Shown: positions 45,501 to 55,300 of the stretch, piece by piece
Numbering within the stretch: the stretch's first letter is position 1
How the letters are laid out: each line of letters opens with the position of its first letter
Assembly (NCBI GenBank): GCA_963575745.1
Contig: CAUYUJ010012614.1
Location: 212,501 to 276,500, forward strand
Source of the DNA: Prorocentrum cordatum
Lineage: Eukaryota > Sar > Dinophyceae > Prorocentrales > Prorocentraceae
Length of the DNA: 64,000 nucleotides
Direction: 5' to 3'
Notes under the pieces: generated by a model
Databases searched by the model: none
What the model saw: only the letters and a program-made list of their open reading frames with translations
What the model was told of the DNA's origin: nothing
Program-made: the position numbers and the translations under genes

Positions 45501-48500
45501 CGCATATATGTCAGGCCTGACTGTCAGCTTTCCTCGGGACTTCAGATACGGCTGGGATCTTCGCAGGAAGAAGCATCGAGATCTCTTGGATAAGATCGAC
45601 AAGATCCTGGCCAGTCTGGCAGAATTCTGGTCTCCACGATGCTCACCATGGTCGGCTTCAACAGTCATGAAGGAGGCCTCGAAGCTCCAAGCGTCCCGAC
45701 AAGCGGAGTGTCCCAACCTGCAGTGGGTTGCTCAACGTCTTCGCAAGGTACATCGGGATGGACGAGCCAGTGTTCTGGAGAATCCAAGGAGCTCGGTTAT
45801 TCTCAACAGTTCTCCATTGAAGTCGATCGCTCAACTGGGCACGTTCGGACATCTCGATCAGTGTCAGCTTGGGGCATCAGATCCATCAACTGGAGTGCCA
45901 GTCAAGAAGCCGACCTTCCTGCACATGATCAACATCACCCTGCAGCGCGTCCTGCTCAAGTGTCAGGGCGACTCGAAGTGCAGCGAGCCCTCAGTACTGC
46001 ATGGCTCGCTTCCAGGCGCTAGCATCAACAAGACAGCTGCGGCGGCTGTCTATCCATGGTCGATGGTCACGGCCATCGTTCACGACTTGCACGACTACCT
46101 GCGGACGGGCGTCGTCAAGGATGGCGACAAATCCTCGCTGTTCTACACGCACCTCTGGAACTGCGAGAGGTGCAAGCACGGCTTGCACAAGAAGCTGGCC
46201 GATGGCACCAACACGCCGACGGCTCCACACACACGTGTGGCAGGATGCAGGTTTGCTCCACACCGCCAGGGTGTACCACCTGGAGGTGTACCAGATGCTG
46301 TCGGAGGTGCGCCAGCAGCACCACCAGGGCTTCATCCGCCCTTGCCGGGAGTGGACCCGGCAGCAGCAGCAGCAGCAGCACCACCGCCAGCTGCACCTGC
46401 GGCACCACCTGCCGCGCCTGCAGCACCAGCGGCAGCAGCAGATCTTCCTGGACCAGCCCAGGCGGAGGCCCCCGCTGCACCAGCAGCGGCAGCAGCGGCA
46501 GCAGCTCCAGCTGCGGCCATCGAGCCTCCTCCAGAGGCAGTGGCACCGCCAACGTACATCGAGCCGAGCTTCGACCTCAAGGCTGCCAAGAAGGTGCTTC
46601 GAGACCCGAAGGCCTCAGTCAAGGAGAAGAAGGCCATCATCATGGGCATCCATGTCAAGTTCTGGCATGCGGCTGCCATGGAGCTCAAGAAGATGCTCTA
46701 CCGGGCTGGCTATGGCAAGGAGGTGCTCGACTTAGTCGACGGCGTGATCGCGTGCTGCAAGGAGTGCGGCATGTGGAAGCGCAAGTTGACTCGACCGCAG
46801 GTGAAGGCCATGCTGTCAGAGCACTTCAACTATAGGGTTCAGACGGACCTCTTCTTCATTTTCGACAAGACCTTCATCGTGCTAGTCGACGAATGCATCC
46901 GCTGGTGTCTGGTGGAAGAGCTTCCGCGCAAGACCGCCGACGAGTGGATGGCCGTGGTCTTCAGGAGCTGGATCAGTTACTTCGGCCCGATGATCTACTT
47001 GGTCACCGACCAGGAGTGCGCCATCACGAGCGACCTCGTCGGCAAGTGCTGCGAGAAGTTTGACATCATCCGCGACTTCGGCGGATCACAAGGACACACA
47101 GCCGCGCCCATCGCAGAGAGAAGGATCGAGATCGTTCGCACGGGGGCTCAGAAGTTGTGGGCAACAGTCCAGAAGACGGGCCTGAACACGACGCAGAGTC
47201 AGGTGGTCTGCGAGACTGCGATGTCCACCAACAGCATGCTCAGCTACAACGGCCACACGCCCAACCAGGGCTTGCTGGGCTATCAGCCCAGAGAGCTGTA
47301 TGACCCAGAGGTCAAGACGATCTCAGCCGCTGCCGGAGCGCTTGAGACAGCTCCAGACGCCATCGAGGTGTCCATCCGCCTCCGTATGATGGCCAAGGAG
47401 GCGATATTGCAGAGCATCGTCGAGGACCGCCTGGCAGTGGCTCAGAACACCAAGATGCAGAAGTTCAAGCCCGAGGACCGCGCGAAGATCGTCGATGGCG
47501 CGAAGGCAGATCTCTGGCGCGAGCCAGATTCAAAGGACGACTCTGGCTGGCGTGGACCGTGCGAGGTGATCAAGGTCTACCAGGACGGCTCAAGAGCTGT
47601 GGTCGACTGGAGAGGCCATATCATGCTGGTGCCCATCAGGCACCTGCGCCCGCACATCGGCTTCGTGTGGCTACTCCACCATAAGTCACACAGCAGCCAG
47701 GTCTACGCCATACAGCACGAGTTCAACGACACGGTCAAGCAGATGATGGAGATAGTGGAGACAGGAGCGGCTTTCTCGTCGTACACCTACGGCCTGGTCT
47801 ACTCGAGTGCGGACCGCAGCTATATTGTCGTGCCGCCCGACCTTGAGCAGAATGCGCCACCGCTGTGGACGGTCGCTCAGAAGGTTTTCACGGGAGTGCT
47901 CAACGGCACGAAGTTCGACGGCATCCAGTTTGGCAACAAGTGCAAGAGGACGGATGCCATTTCAGCGGCACAGCGCGGACAGCTCATTACCTGGAACAAC
48001 AGTCGCCGGGAGAGCTACATGATCCGCGATGTGGTGCCGGACAAGGCGCTGCCGCTCTCGTTTTCAGGCCCTTGGAAGGACGAGAGTTTCATGCTCTACT
48101 TCAGTTACAACAAGCCGAACGACGAGATCGAGGACACGCCAGAAGTTGACCTCAGTGGAGTTGGTGGTCCATCTCCCATTCCATGGATAGCATCACCATG
48201 GACGTCGTTTGGAGGCTCTTGGTTGGAAGCTGGCGACGATGAAGACGACCATGGTCAACAAGGAGGCCTCGGAGATCTTCCAAGGCCAGGTGGTCAGCAG
48301 CCTCAGCAGCCTCAGCTGCCAGTGAAGGCTCCACATGTTGCTCGACAGGCACCAGCTGAACCAGCAGCGCCAGCTCCACCAGTGAGGCATATACCAAAGC
48401 CAGCGGCACAGCCATATGTGCCCAAGACGCCTCCACCAGCGAGGCGCAGGCCACTGTCTCCGAACGTGTCGTTCGACGTCACACCCGAGGTCGGGGCGGG

Positions 48501-50718
48501 CGTCATGCGGCCGCCGCCGCCGCCAGGAGGAGGAGCAGCAGGTGCAGTTCCACAAGGACGTGTTCCAGGACCACCTGCAGCAGCAGTCGCTGGTTTCGTG
48601 CCGGCACCTCCTGCGCCGCCTGCGAGTCCAGGCGCGATCGACCCAGACGACCAAGCAGACACCGACATTGTCAAGCTGTCGGAATCCTCTAGCAGTTCAC
48701 CAGCCACGGCAGATCGGTCAAGATCAAGAGTATTCGAGAGGGCTCCTCCGCCGAAGGCACTTTCAAGACGGGTGCCGATACCGGGCGAGAACGTGGCCGT
48801 ACCGAAGACGCCGCAACCAGAGGTGGCAATCTCAGCATCACCTCTGAGAGCAGCCACGCCGCCTCCAGCGGCCACGGCCTCGACACCGTCTTCACCAGCC
48901 AGTCAGCAGGACACGCTGGACTACGGCAACACGCACGAGCCTACTCTGGACTATGGCCAGCCAGAGGAGCCGATCTTGGGACCTCTGCCGGAGATACCTC
49001 TACCAGGAGCACGTCACGAAGGACCCTCGCCAACTACATCAGAGTTGGATAGGTCTCGCACGAGAGACTATGGACCTGCTCCAGATCCACGAGCCCAGCA
49101 CGATGAGCATGACCGACAAGTTCGTCAAGAATCTCTAAGGCATCGATCAGCAGCATCGCCGATTGCAGCCAGAACGCAACCGCAGAAGCGAGATGCACCA
49201 GACGCTCCGCCTGATGATCGAGTGGCGCCTGGAGTTCGCGCCTCAGCGGCATCGGCATCATCGGGAGCCCCAGCTCCATCAGAGCCAGTCCTGCCCATCG
49301 CTGAGCCCGCCGACGTCGACGAGACTATCGACTACGGCCCGGCAACAAGCGAGAAAGTCGACGAGGACAAGCAGGAGAAGCTCGAGATGCACAGCTACCA
49401 GGTGTGGTTCGATGTGCACCACGCTGAGCACCGACTGGGACAGCCTCTGCGCAATGTGGCTCCAGTTGGCTTCAAGCCTCACTTCGACGAGGAGCATTTC
49501 ACGCATGCCATTGCCGACGCCGAGCAGATCCTACATTTCAGTCAGCAAGCTGAGCGAGGCGAGCTGCCCTGGACGGCATCAGAGGCGTTTGCAGTACTTG
49601 AAGGGCCGATGACGAGGCCCATGTGCTTCTACTACGACATTCGCGAGGACCAGTGTTTCTCGGTCTCATCTGATGATCTCCTCACGCCACAAGAGGTGAT
49701 CGACAACTGGGATGTTGTGGAGATCGGCGACTACGAGGAAGCAGTGTCGCTGTACAGCCACGATGTCTTCGAGATCGACCTGTCCTCGAATGCCACGAAC
49801 GTCGTGGACGGCATCTGGGTGCGCAAGTGGAAGAATCGGCAGAAGCGCATTGTCAAGTCAAGGTGCTGCGGTCGCGGTTTCCTAGATCGCCAGAAGACGA
49901 CGGTAAGCCGCCATTCGTCAACAGCCTCGCGGCTAAGCCACAGGCTACTTTGCTCACTGGCCATGCAGTTCGAGTTGACCCTCGAGAGCTTCGACATCTC
50001 AACAGCTTGTCTTCAAGGGCTGAAGTTCTCAGAGGTTGTGGCCAAAGCGAAGGAGCTCGGCCATGAGGTCAAGGAGGCGCGCCAAGTCTGGTTTCGCCCG
50101 CCGGCGAACATCTGGAGGCACTGGAGGAACATTCCGAAGAGCAAGATCACAGTACTGGATGGAGATATTCCACACTTTATCCTGAAGTGCCTCAAGGCGC
50201 TATATGGCCTGGTGGACGCTCCTATGCTGTGGCAGCTGGCGCTGTTGCACTACCTGAAGCTGGACATCGGCTACAGGATGAGCACCCATGACGAGTGCTT
50301 CCTGATGGTCATCAATGGCTGGCAGGTTGTATCGCTGTGTATCATTCACGTGGACGATATTCTTCTAGCAGCGACGAAGGACTTCCTCGACCATATCGCC
50401 AAGAAGCTCGGACAGAAGTTCGGGAACCCGAAGAGGACAGGCCTTCCGTTCACCTACCTGGGCATGAGGCACGAGATGCTCACCCCAGGACACCTGCTGG
50501 TTCACCAGCAGCACTACCTTGAGAAGCTGCCGGAGGCCAAGTTCACGAACGCGTGCAACATCAAGAAGGACTTCCAGGAGCTGGACGAGTACGAGCACCA
50601 CCAGTTCAGGTCGCTGGTCTGCAGCTTGCTATGGCTATGCCTCACGCGAGTGGATAGAGCACTCATGATGTGGTTTCGTTGCAGTCAGAGATGGTGTGCC
50701 CTCAAGTTCAGCATATGA
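42598..50718 (+). CDS. Copia Gag-Pol polyprotein (gag, PR, IN, RT)
   Basis: 2706 codons in one frame; ATG 42712 (MDYGDTSG) is an alternative start. Gag includes YPLRRYIQLLRLWWR and a zinc knuckle C-x2-C-x4-H-x4-C at residues 382-395, preceded by a Gly/Arg/Lys-rich basic tract. The protease has LLVDTGAS with Asp620. Integrase: a zinc-binding region with His1352, His1357, Cys1387 and Cys1390, then Asp1417, Asp1471 and Glu1507, exact D-D-35-E spacing. RT: SFDISTACLQG (Asp2466), LYGL, and the active site IHVDDILLA (Asp2586-Asp2587). Pro/Ala-rich linkers lie before integrase (about 1222-1320) and between integrase and RT (about 1830-2330). The frame stops before RNase H. The protein would copy element RNA and integrate the cDNA. 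Confidence 0.93.
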   Translation: MYQQQHKYASKLIVRAFAAAVSLTLITYTRHGKWTHFAMDYGDTSGSGGGIPLDTFNKNTPPGWRPGNGKYPLRRYIQLLRLWWRQAELPEHAAGPAMAGRLRGSAFQIAMKMKRDRLDLNAGKRREMEGDELLAQPSHPEWQDAEGVQHPAEPAGASVLMDILVQEFEVQDQDMSIVALSSFFSLTRGHLPMNDFLTMFRLCFEEASDKGGLQLNNVGKSFLLLQMSGLSEKMRTDLRMQIQADLNRFPELIALMQRTANHEYQGTTSSIPAMVSQYWTDEGTYWESDYDSPETWASDGSWMWVGYGEDEWQDGTWYDDGTDWETSHDEKHGTYDEEYEEYTEEDYYGGGGQGRGKGRGRGGRKGRGGRKSGGKASSSDGCTTCGSPLHSSADCPIVKSSSSSPSKTGDYYGKKGKYRSNNKGKYRSKSKSNKNGKDGRSSGKGFGKPWRSTSNGKGKRNGKSSSYYEDDLSWQYEEYDGESSWFTHGITTTYDGDATAPKPELFTLGSPSASIAAGPKITLPVKQTVQLGTKFDADAAVVTPTEQTTVFNFPTDQSATTPGTSSASGAARPVAGPLLKKSIFMTMATINMACNCPASNETFGTMHVVQGVERLGLLVDTGASSALMGTDTLRVYLDKIVEPMGIMNEVHFGPSTSMFTGVGGRPEPGLPVCTMPLGVPGLPGATFSTDLIGNKGSSCPGLMPLPSMVDCSALVACGVYDNRDGIMIISAPGKHKHDPPQVALVRILYTDSNHYLLPTDRFEQTALEIAEEQRDLWKVLKAHWFDKYQRGVSANIEWAFTLDKSEIEGPPPSGVEVAVRDSPRRQEAERTGIGLVQDPPTQSASSGGQVNHDIHQAKVSPAAAALFAPDRQGFQRLKQCQNQTLTSGWMSVSGQTYSQDLWPEGMGEKEKQQLEKYYACMPEEFYYFSGLIVITPDSAEEWCQQISKLIPELDLMESMSGSGRLSLCAYMSGLTVSFPRDFRYGWDLRRKKHRDLLDKIDKILASLAEFWSPRCSPWSASTVMKEASKLQASRQAECPNLQWVAQRLRKVHRDGRASVLENPRSSVILNSSPLKSIAQLGTFGHLDQCQLGASDPSTGVPVKKPTFLHMINITLQRVLLKCQGDSKCSEPSVLHGSLPGASINKTAAAAVYPWSMVTAIVHDLHDYLRTGVVKDGDKSSLFYTHLWNCERCKHGLHKKLADGTNTPTAPHTRVAGCRFAPHRQGVPPGGVPDAVGGAPAAPPGLHPPLPGVDPAAAAAAAPPPAAPAAPPAAPAAPAAAADLPGPAQAEAPAAPAAAAAAAAPAAAIEPPPEAVAPPTYIEPSFDLKAAKKVLRDPKASVKEKKAIIMGIHVKFWHAAAMELKKMLYRAGYGKEVLDLVDGVIACCKECGMWKRKLTRPQVKAMLSEHFNYRVQTDLFFIFDKTFIVLVDECIRWCLVEELPRKTADEWMAVVFRSWISYFGPMIYLVTDQECAITSDLVGKCCEKFDIIRDFGGSQGHTAAPIAERRIEIVRTGAQKLWATVQKTGLNTTQSQVVCETAMSTNSMLSYNGHTPNQGLLGYQPRELYDPEVKTISAAAGALETAPDAIEVSIRLRMMAKEAILQSIVEDRLAVAQNTKMQKFKPEDRAKIVDGAKADLWREPDSKDDSGWRGPCEVIKVYQDGSRAVVDWRGHIMLVPIRHLRPHIGFVWLLHHKSHSSQVYAIQHEFNDTVKQMMEIVETGAAFSSYTYGLVYSSADRSYIVVPPDLEQNAPPLWTVAQKVFTGVLNGTKFDGIQFGNKCKRTDAISAAQRGQLITWNNSRRESYMIRDVVPDKALPLSFSGPWKDESFMLYFSYNKPNDEIEDTPEVDLSGVGGPSPIPWIASPWTSFGGSWLEAGDDEDDHGQQGGLGDLPRPGGQQPQQPQLPVKAPHVARQAPAEPAAPAPPVRHIPKPAAQPYVPKTPPPARRRPLSPNVSFDVTPEVGAGVMRPPPPPGGGAAGAVPQGRVPGPPAAAVAGFVPAPPAPPASPGAIDPDDQADTDIVKLSESSSSSPATADRSRSRVFERAPPPKALSRRVPIPGENVAVPKTPQPEVAISASPLRAATPPPAATASTPSSPASQQDTLDYGNTHEPTLDYGQPEEPILGPLPEIPLPGARHEGPSPTTSELDRSRTRDYGPAPDPRAQHDEHDRQVRQESLRHRSAASPIAARTQPQKRDAPDAPPDDRVAPGVRASAASASSGAPAPSEPVLPIAEPADVDETIDYGPATSEKVDEDKQEKLEMHSYQVWFDVHHAEHRLGQPLRNVAPVGFKPHFDEEHFTHAIADAEQILHFSQQAERGELPWTASEAFAVLEGPMTRPMCFYYDIREDQCFSVSSDDLLTPQEVIDNWDVVEIGDYEEAVSLYSHDVFEIDLSSNATNVVDGIWVRKWKNRQKRIVKSRCCGRGFLDRQKTTVSRHSSTASRLSHRLLCSLAMQFELTLESFDISTACLQGLKFSEVVAKAKELGHEVKEARQVWFRPPANIWRHWRNIPKSKITVLDGDIPHFILKCLKALYGLVDAPMLWQLALLHYLKLDIGYRMSTHDECFLMVINGWQVVSLCIIHVDDILLAATKDFLDHIAKKLGQKFGNPKRTGLPFTYLGMRHEMLTPGHLLVHQQHYLEKLPEAKFTNACNIKKDFQELDEYEHHQFRSLVCSLLWLCLTRVDRALMMWFRCSQRWCALKFSI

Positions 50719-51486
50719 AGATGGCCAATCGTGTACTCGCGAAGGCTCGCAAGACGAAGGAGATGAACGGCCTGCACTACCATCGAGTATCGTTTCCACT
50801 GAGGCTCTGCAGCATCCACGACTGCGGTCATGCAAGCAAGAAGAGCTGCTATCCGTACGAGGGCAAGTTCGTTATGATGATGCATGACGACCTGAAGATC
50901 GACACGCCCGAGTGGATCACTGGTCAGGACTTGTCTAAGGTCGGAGGCTATGCGCACACGTTGTTCTTCAGTGCTCGCAAGGCTTCAAGAGTTTCTCACT
51001 CGACCTCACATGCGGAGACGCTCTCGGCCATCGGATGCACGCAGATGGGTCAGCTGATCGCGGCAAGGCTCACAGAGTTGTTCTGCCAGATGCTGCTGCC
51101 TCCACGAGCGACGATCACCGCACATGACATGCTGGAGCTAAGCCAGAAGACATCACGATTATACCGCATGATGCAGTGACAGATTGCATGGACCTCTTCG
51201 AGTTGATCACAGGTGGCCGCGGTATACCATCTGACAAGTCACAGAGAGTGGCCATCATGGCACTTCGCGAAGATCGAGTTCATCATCGTATTCGTTCCTT
51301 GCTACACGTCCCAACCAGAATCATGCTCGCCGACGGTCTCACGAAGGTTGGTTCGATCAGCTCTTGTTGTACTGCACTACCGGCAAGTGGAAGATCACCC
51401 TCACCGAGGGCCAGGCAGTTCGACATAAGAGAGCAGCACAACACCCGGAAGCTACCGAGAAGGAGATCGAGAACCTCCAGGAGTAG
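50665..51486 (+). pseudogene. Copia RNase H domain split over three frames
   Basis: The pol frame is lost near 50660. One frame back gives SLQSEMVCPQVQHMKMANRV, then FVMMMHDDLKID and SHSTSHAETLSAIG, with the RNase H Asp and Glu motifs. Near 51145 the reading drops back another base and gives IIPHDAVTDCMDLFELI and MLADGLTK. Near 51347 it drops back again, returning to the original gag-pol frame, for WFDQLLLYCTTGKWKITLTE and a tail ending in TAG at 51484-51486. Each step equals one missing base. The conserved content in all pieces indicates recent damage or assembly indels rather than ancient decay. Confidence 0.85.
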
Positions 51487-51815
51487 CTAGATCACGACGT
51501 CTACTACGATATGCGTTGCAGTCGTGGAGACTATCCGCGAGAGACATGAGCTGAGTCAGGTGATGAGGAGAAATGAGCGTTTGCCCTTGCGTTTGCTGCT
51601 CCTCACTCGTCCTACCTCCAGCTTCCTCGATAAAGCTCGAAAGCACAGGAGTTTTCACAGTAGCCTAGCAAGCCAGCCTGATGTTTGAAAAGCATTGTTG
51701 CATGTCTTACAGAAGCTATCGAGATAGAGCTAAGCTGTATGTTTAAAGCAGTTGTGGATCGCTCCACGCTCCGCTGTGTTTGTTTTCCTACGGTTCTGTA
51801 AAGGACAAGCATCGG

Positions 51816-51958
51816 AGTTAGATTGTGTATGAGTTCGGGGTAAGAGGCTTCAGAACCATCAGAGATGCTTGAGATATGTTTGAATTTTTATTCGACGATC
51901 CGTAAACGCTATGGCTCAAGCCATACATGGTTCGACAGCTCACGCTGGAAAACTAACT
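51816..51958 (+). repeat. 3' LTR
   Basis: 140 of 143 bases identical to the 5' LTR. Preceded by a short purine-rich stretch (AAAGGACAAG, about 51800) that could serve as the polypurine tract. Confidence 0.92.
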
Positions 51959-52330
51959 AGGAGGAGGAGGAGGAGGAGGAGGAGGAGGAGATCCTCCCAG
52001 GCCGCCCCGCCTCGCGCCCCGCGCCCCGCGACGCACGACGCTCTCGACAGCCTTCGCGCCCCCGCGCCGCCCCCCTTTGGAAGGGGCAGCCGCTCCGAGG
52101 GGCAGCGTGGGGGGGGGGGGGCACCGCTCCGAGAGACAGCTCTGAGGGAGGGGAGGGACGAGAAAAGGAAGGAAGGGGGGGGAAGGAAGGGGGGGGAGAG
52201 GAGGAGGAGGAGGAGGAGGGAGGGAGGAGGAGGAGGAGGAGGAGAGGAGAGGAGGAGGAGGAGGAGGAGGAGGAGGAGAGGGAGGCGGAGGAGGGAGGAG
52301 GAGGAGGAGGAGGGGGGGCGGAGGCATCGA
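51959..52330. repeat. GGA-rich tracts
   Basis: (GGA)n at 51959-51990, unique sequence, then GGA/GGGA from 52190 to 52325. Confidence 0.9.
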
Positions 52331-53580
52331 CCTGGGATCGGCGATACATCGCCGCTAGATCGGCGATAGGCCTTCGATAGCAAAACCGCCGTCCTGGGCG
52401 AGATGCGCTATCGGGCTCATATCGGCGATCAGTGGGCGACTGGGGGCCGATGCGTACCTCCACGAGCCTTTCCCCCTAACGTTGCCCCTGAAGACCGCGA
52501 CGCGCGAAGCGCGATCATCTTCGCGCCCCCGCGGGTGACCCCTCGGACCTTGACCCGTCCCAGGCCCGAGGCCCGTGCGCGGCACAGCAGGGGTCCAGGG
52601 AACGCTTTGAAACAACAAGAGGGGTCCATGACATCCGAGGCGATACTATGGGCCTGGCCATGATGTCCCCCCCCCGCCTTCCCCAACGCCTGGTGGATTT
52701 CGGTTCGGGCCTCCAGAGGCCATCCGGGACGATCTGGGCACCCTTGGGCAACCCTCGACGAAGCGCAGCTGCTGGAAGGCATCCCGAGCCGAGAAAACCT
52801 CCAAGAACCACAGAAAACGACCGAAGGCTTGACCGCACCCAGACATGCAACGCCTGGATTTGGTCACTGCGCGGTCCTCGAAGTCCCGACGCTCTCCCCC
52901 GGGGCCAGCTTCAATTCTTCATGGCCAGCTCCTCATGGCGACGGTCCCGGCGCCCGGCTCGGGCCCTCCGAGGCCGAACGCTGAGAAAACCTGCGCCTTG
53001 ACTTCTCAGCGCTGGAGAGTCTGGGCAGCAGCCCCTCGGGACCCCGACCCGCCCCATGAGACCCGCCTTCGACAGGCGGCCCTCCACTGGACAAGCCCGT
53101 TCCACTACTCGCACAAGAACTACGTAGTCGCAAATGGCCTGGATCCGCCATGGGGGCTTCACGATCCATCACGTCGATGCAGACATGTGTGTTTCAGACC
53201 TTTGCGAGGGGGCACTTTGCGAAAAGTGGATGGGGCTCGCTGATCCACGGGCCTGCGCTCTTGGTGCGCCAGAGCGGCACCCTCCACCGGCGGCGCAACC
53301 ATACCCTTGGGAAACCAAAAGGTACCGATACCGCTATTCCCCAGACCTCTCCCGGGGTGCGTTCTGACCAGGATTTCGAAGCGAATCCAGCCGTTGCGAC
53401 GAGGAATGCGGTTCGCCTTCGACGGGCGGCGCTCCACGGGCGTGCGCTCCTGGTGCGCCGGGGCGCGCTCCCGGCACGGCCGCGCCCCGAGGGCGCGGGC
53501 ATCGCCCTGGCCGCCGGCTGGCCGGCCAGGGCCGTGGTCGCGCCGCTTGCGGCCTGACGGGGGCGGCGACGGCGACAGCG
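52331..53580. other. No gene seen
   Basis: GC-rich unique sequence. Overlapping ORFs on both strands (such as 52845-53243 plus and 53194-53739 minus) show no motif or preferred frame. Confidence 0.4.
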
Positions 53581-53589
53581 GCTCGGGGG

Positions 53590-53870
53590 CGAGGATGGCC
53601 CCAAGATGCCTCCAAGACGGCCCAAGATGCAGGCCTCAAGATGGCCCAGCACGGCCCAAGAGGCCTCCAAGAGGCCTCGAAGACGGTCGAAGAGGCCTCC
53701 AAGAGCAACCCCAGGAAGGCTCGAAGAGGCGAAAATCATAGATTTTCGTGCGGTGTTTGAAGGATTTCGGCAAATGCTTCTTTTCTATCTTCCGACGGCC
53801 CGAGACGGCCCAAGAGCCCCCAAAGATCGCCCAAGCTGCCTCCAAGATGGCCCCAGAACGGCCCAATAGT
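53590..53870 (+). repeat. Degenerate CCCAAGAGGCC array, copy 4
   Basis: CCCAAGATGGCC/CCTCCAAGAGG words with the core at 53730-53815 (AAATCATAGATTTTCG, TTCTTTTCTATCTTCCGACG, GCCCGAGACGG), matching the 29.7-kb core in order. Confidence 0.75.
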
Positions 53871-54154
53871 CCATAATCCATAGCGCTCGCGGCCTACGAC
53901 AACGGGTTCTTGCCCCGCAGGGCCGACCAAAAGGCAGCGAGAAACGCATCCGTTCAGTTCTTGCAGCACGCCGGAGGCCTCGGCACAACGACGAAAACGA
54001 CAGCGACGGCGACGGCGACGACGACCAGCGGGCTCGCGGACCGACGTGCAGATGGACGCGCACGCGGCGGCGGCTGCCGCTGCGGCCGCGCTCGCCGTCG
54101 CGCGGGGTGCCGCTGCTGGCGCGGGCCCTGGCGGCGGAGGGGCCGCCTCGCATC

Positions 54155-54350
54155 ATCCTCACCTCCTCCTCCTCCTCCTCCTCCTCCACCTCCTCCTCCT
54201 CCACCTCCTCGTCCTCGTCCTCGTCCTCGTCCTCCTCGCCCTCGTCCTCGTCCTCGTCATTGTTCTCGTCCTCGTCTTCGTCATCGTCCTCGTCCTCATC
54301 CTCCTCATCGTCCTCATCTTCTTCCTCCTCCTTCTCATCCTCATCTCACG
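54155..54350. repeat. (TCC)n and (CTCGTC)n tract
   Basis: CTCCTC followed by CTCGTC hexamers. Confidence 0.93.
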
Positions 54351-55261
54351 TACTGTGGTCCTTACCCCCTCCCGCATGCCGCTCTTCCGCTCCCCACCCC
54401 CTCCCCCCACCTCCTCCCCTCAACGTTCATCCTCTCCTTTCACCATCCTCGCCCCTGACGCCCTCCTCCCCGCCTCATCCCACACCTCTCCGTCCTGGTG
54501 CCCTCCGCCGCCCCAATGCCCGTCCGATTCCTTCCCCCTGGAGGCATGTGGAGGCTGAGGCTGAGCCCCTCCAGGTCCCTGCAGGCCTCCAAAGGACTCC
54601 AACGAATACCCAAAAATCCTCCTTCGCCCTGGCTCTTTCGTCTTTTTCCCTCGTTACCTCATCCCCCCTCCCCTCTTGCCTGGTCCCCCCCTCCCTCCTC
54701 CGTCCTCCCTCCACCCTGCCCCCTCCGTCCCAGCGCTGAAAAGGATGAGGATTGAGGCGAGCCAGCAGGCAGCAACAGAGGGGCGAGGCAATCCGCGCAG
54801 GAGGAGGAGGACAGGCGGAGGATGAGAAGGAGGAGGAGGAGGCGGGCCAGTGGGCCGCGTCGCTGGGCCCGACCCTGCCCGACAAACGCTCCCGCAGAAG
54901 CCAACGTCGCCGCCGCCTCGACGCATTCCTTGCAAGATTGAAGCATGATCGATGACACGAATTGGCGAATTGACGAGGCGAGGAGGCGAACACTGCAGGC
55001 ACGGGCGGCAAGGCAGGAGGGAAGGACGTAATTAACGGAGGCCGGGGGGCGTCGGGGGGGGTCGCTCCGTGGTCGTAATGGCGGTCGTGTAGGAGGTCGT
55101 GGATGTCGCGATGGTGGCCGTATCCTGTCGTAGTGGTCGCGGTGGTTGTCGCGGTAGTGGTGATCGTGGTGGTCGCAGCGGTCCTGGTAGTGGGCGTGTC
55201 ATCGCTGGGGTCGCGAGGGTGGTCGTCTCCTGTCGTTGGGTTGTCGTGCCGCAGCCTCATT
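54351..55261. other. Pyrimidine-rich, no gene seen
   Basis: CCCTCC-rich DNA, then GTCGTGGTGGTCG words at 55080-55250. No supported coding frame. Confidence 0.4.
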
Positions 55262-55268
55262 CCATCCT

Positions 55269-55300
<32 letters not shown>

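Larger units (their letters stand above)
42349..51958 (+). mobile_element. Ty1/copia-type LTR retrotransposon, 9.6 kb
   Basis: Two 143-bp LTRs bound an internal region coding in the order gag, protease, integrase, RT, RNase H, the order that defines Ty1/copia. The element begins AGTTAG and ends CTAACT (6-bp inverted termini) and is flanked by AGGAG on both sides (42344-42348, 51959-51963). That duplication lies in a GGA-rich tract and is therefore not conclusive. The LTRs differ at three of 143 positions, so the insertion is not brand new. The first 2706 codons are intact but the RNase H end is broken by three frame changes. The pol continues past the RT in the order expected, so nothing large is missing. 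Confidence 0.93.

Noticed and set aside
50655-50720. Programmed -1 frameshift at the end of gag-pol
   Set aside because: No slippery heptamer or downstream stem was seen, and two more shifts follow within RNase H, favouring indels.
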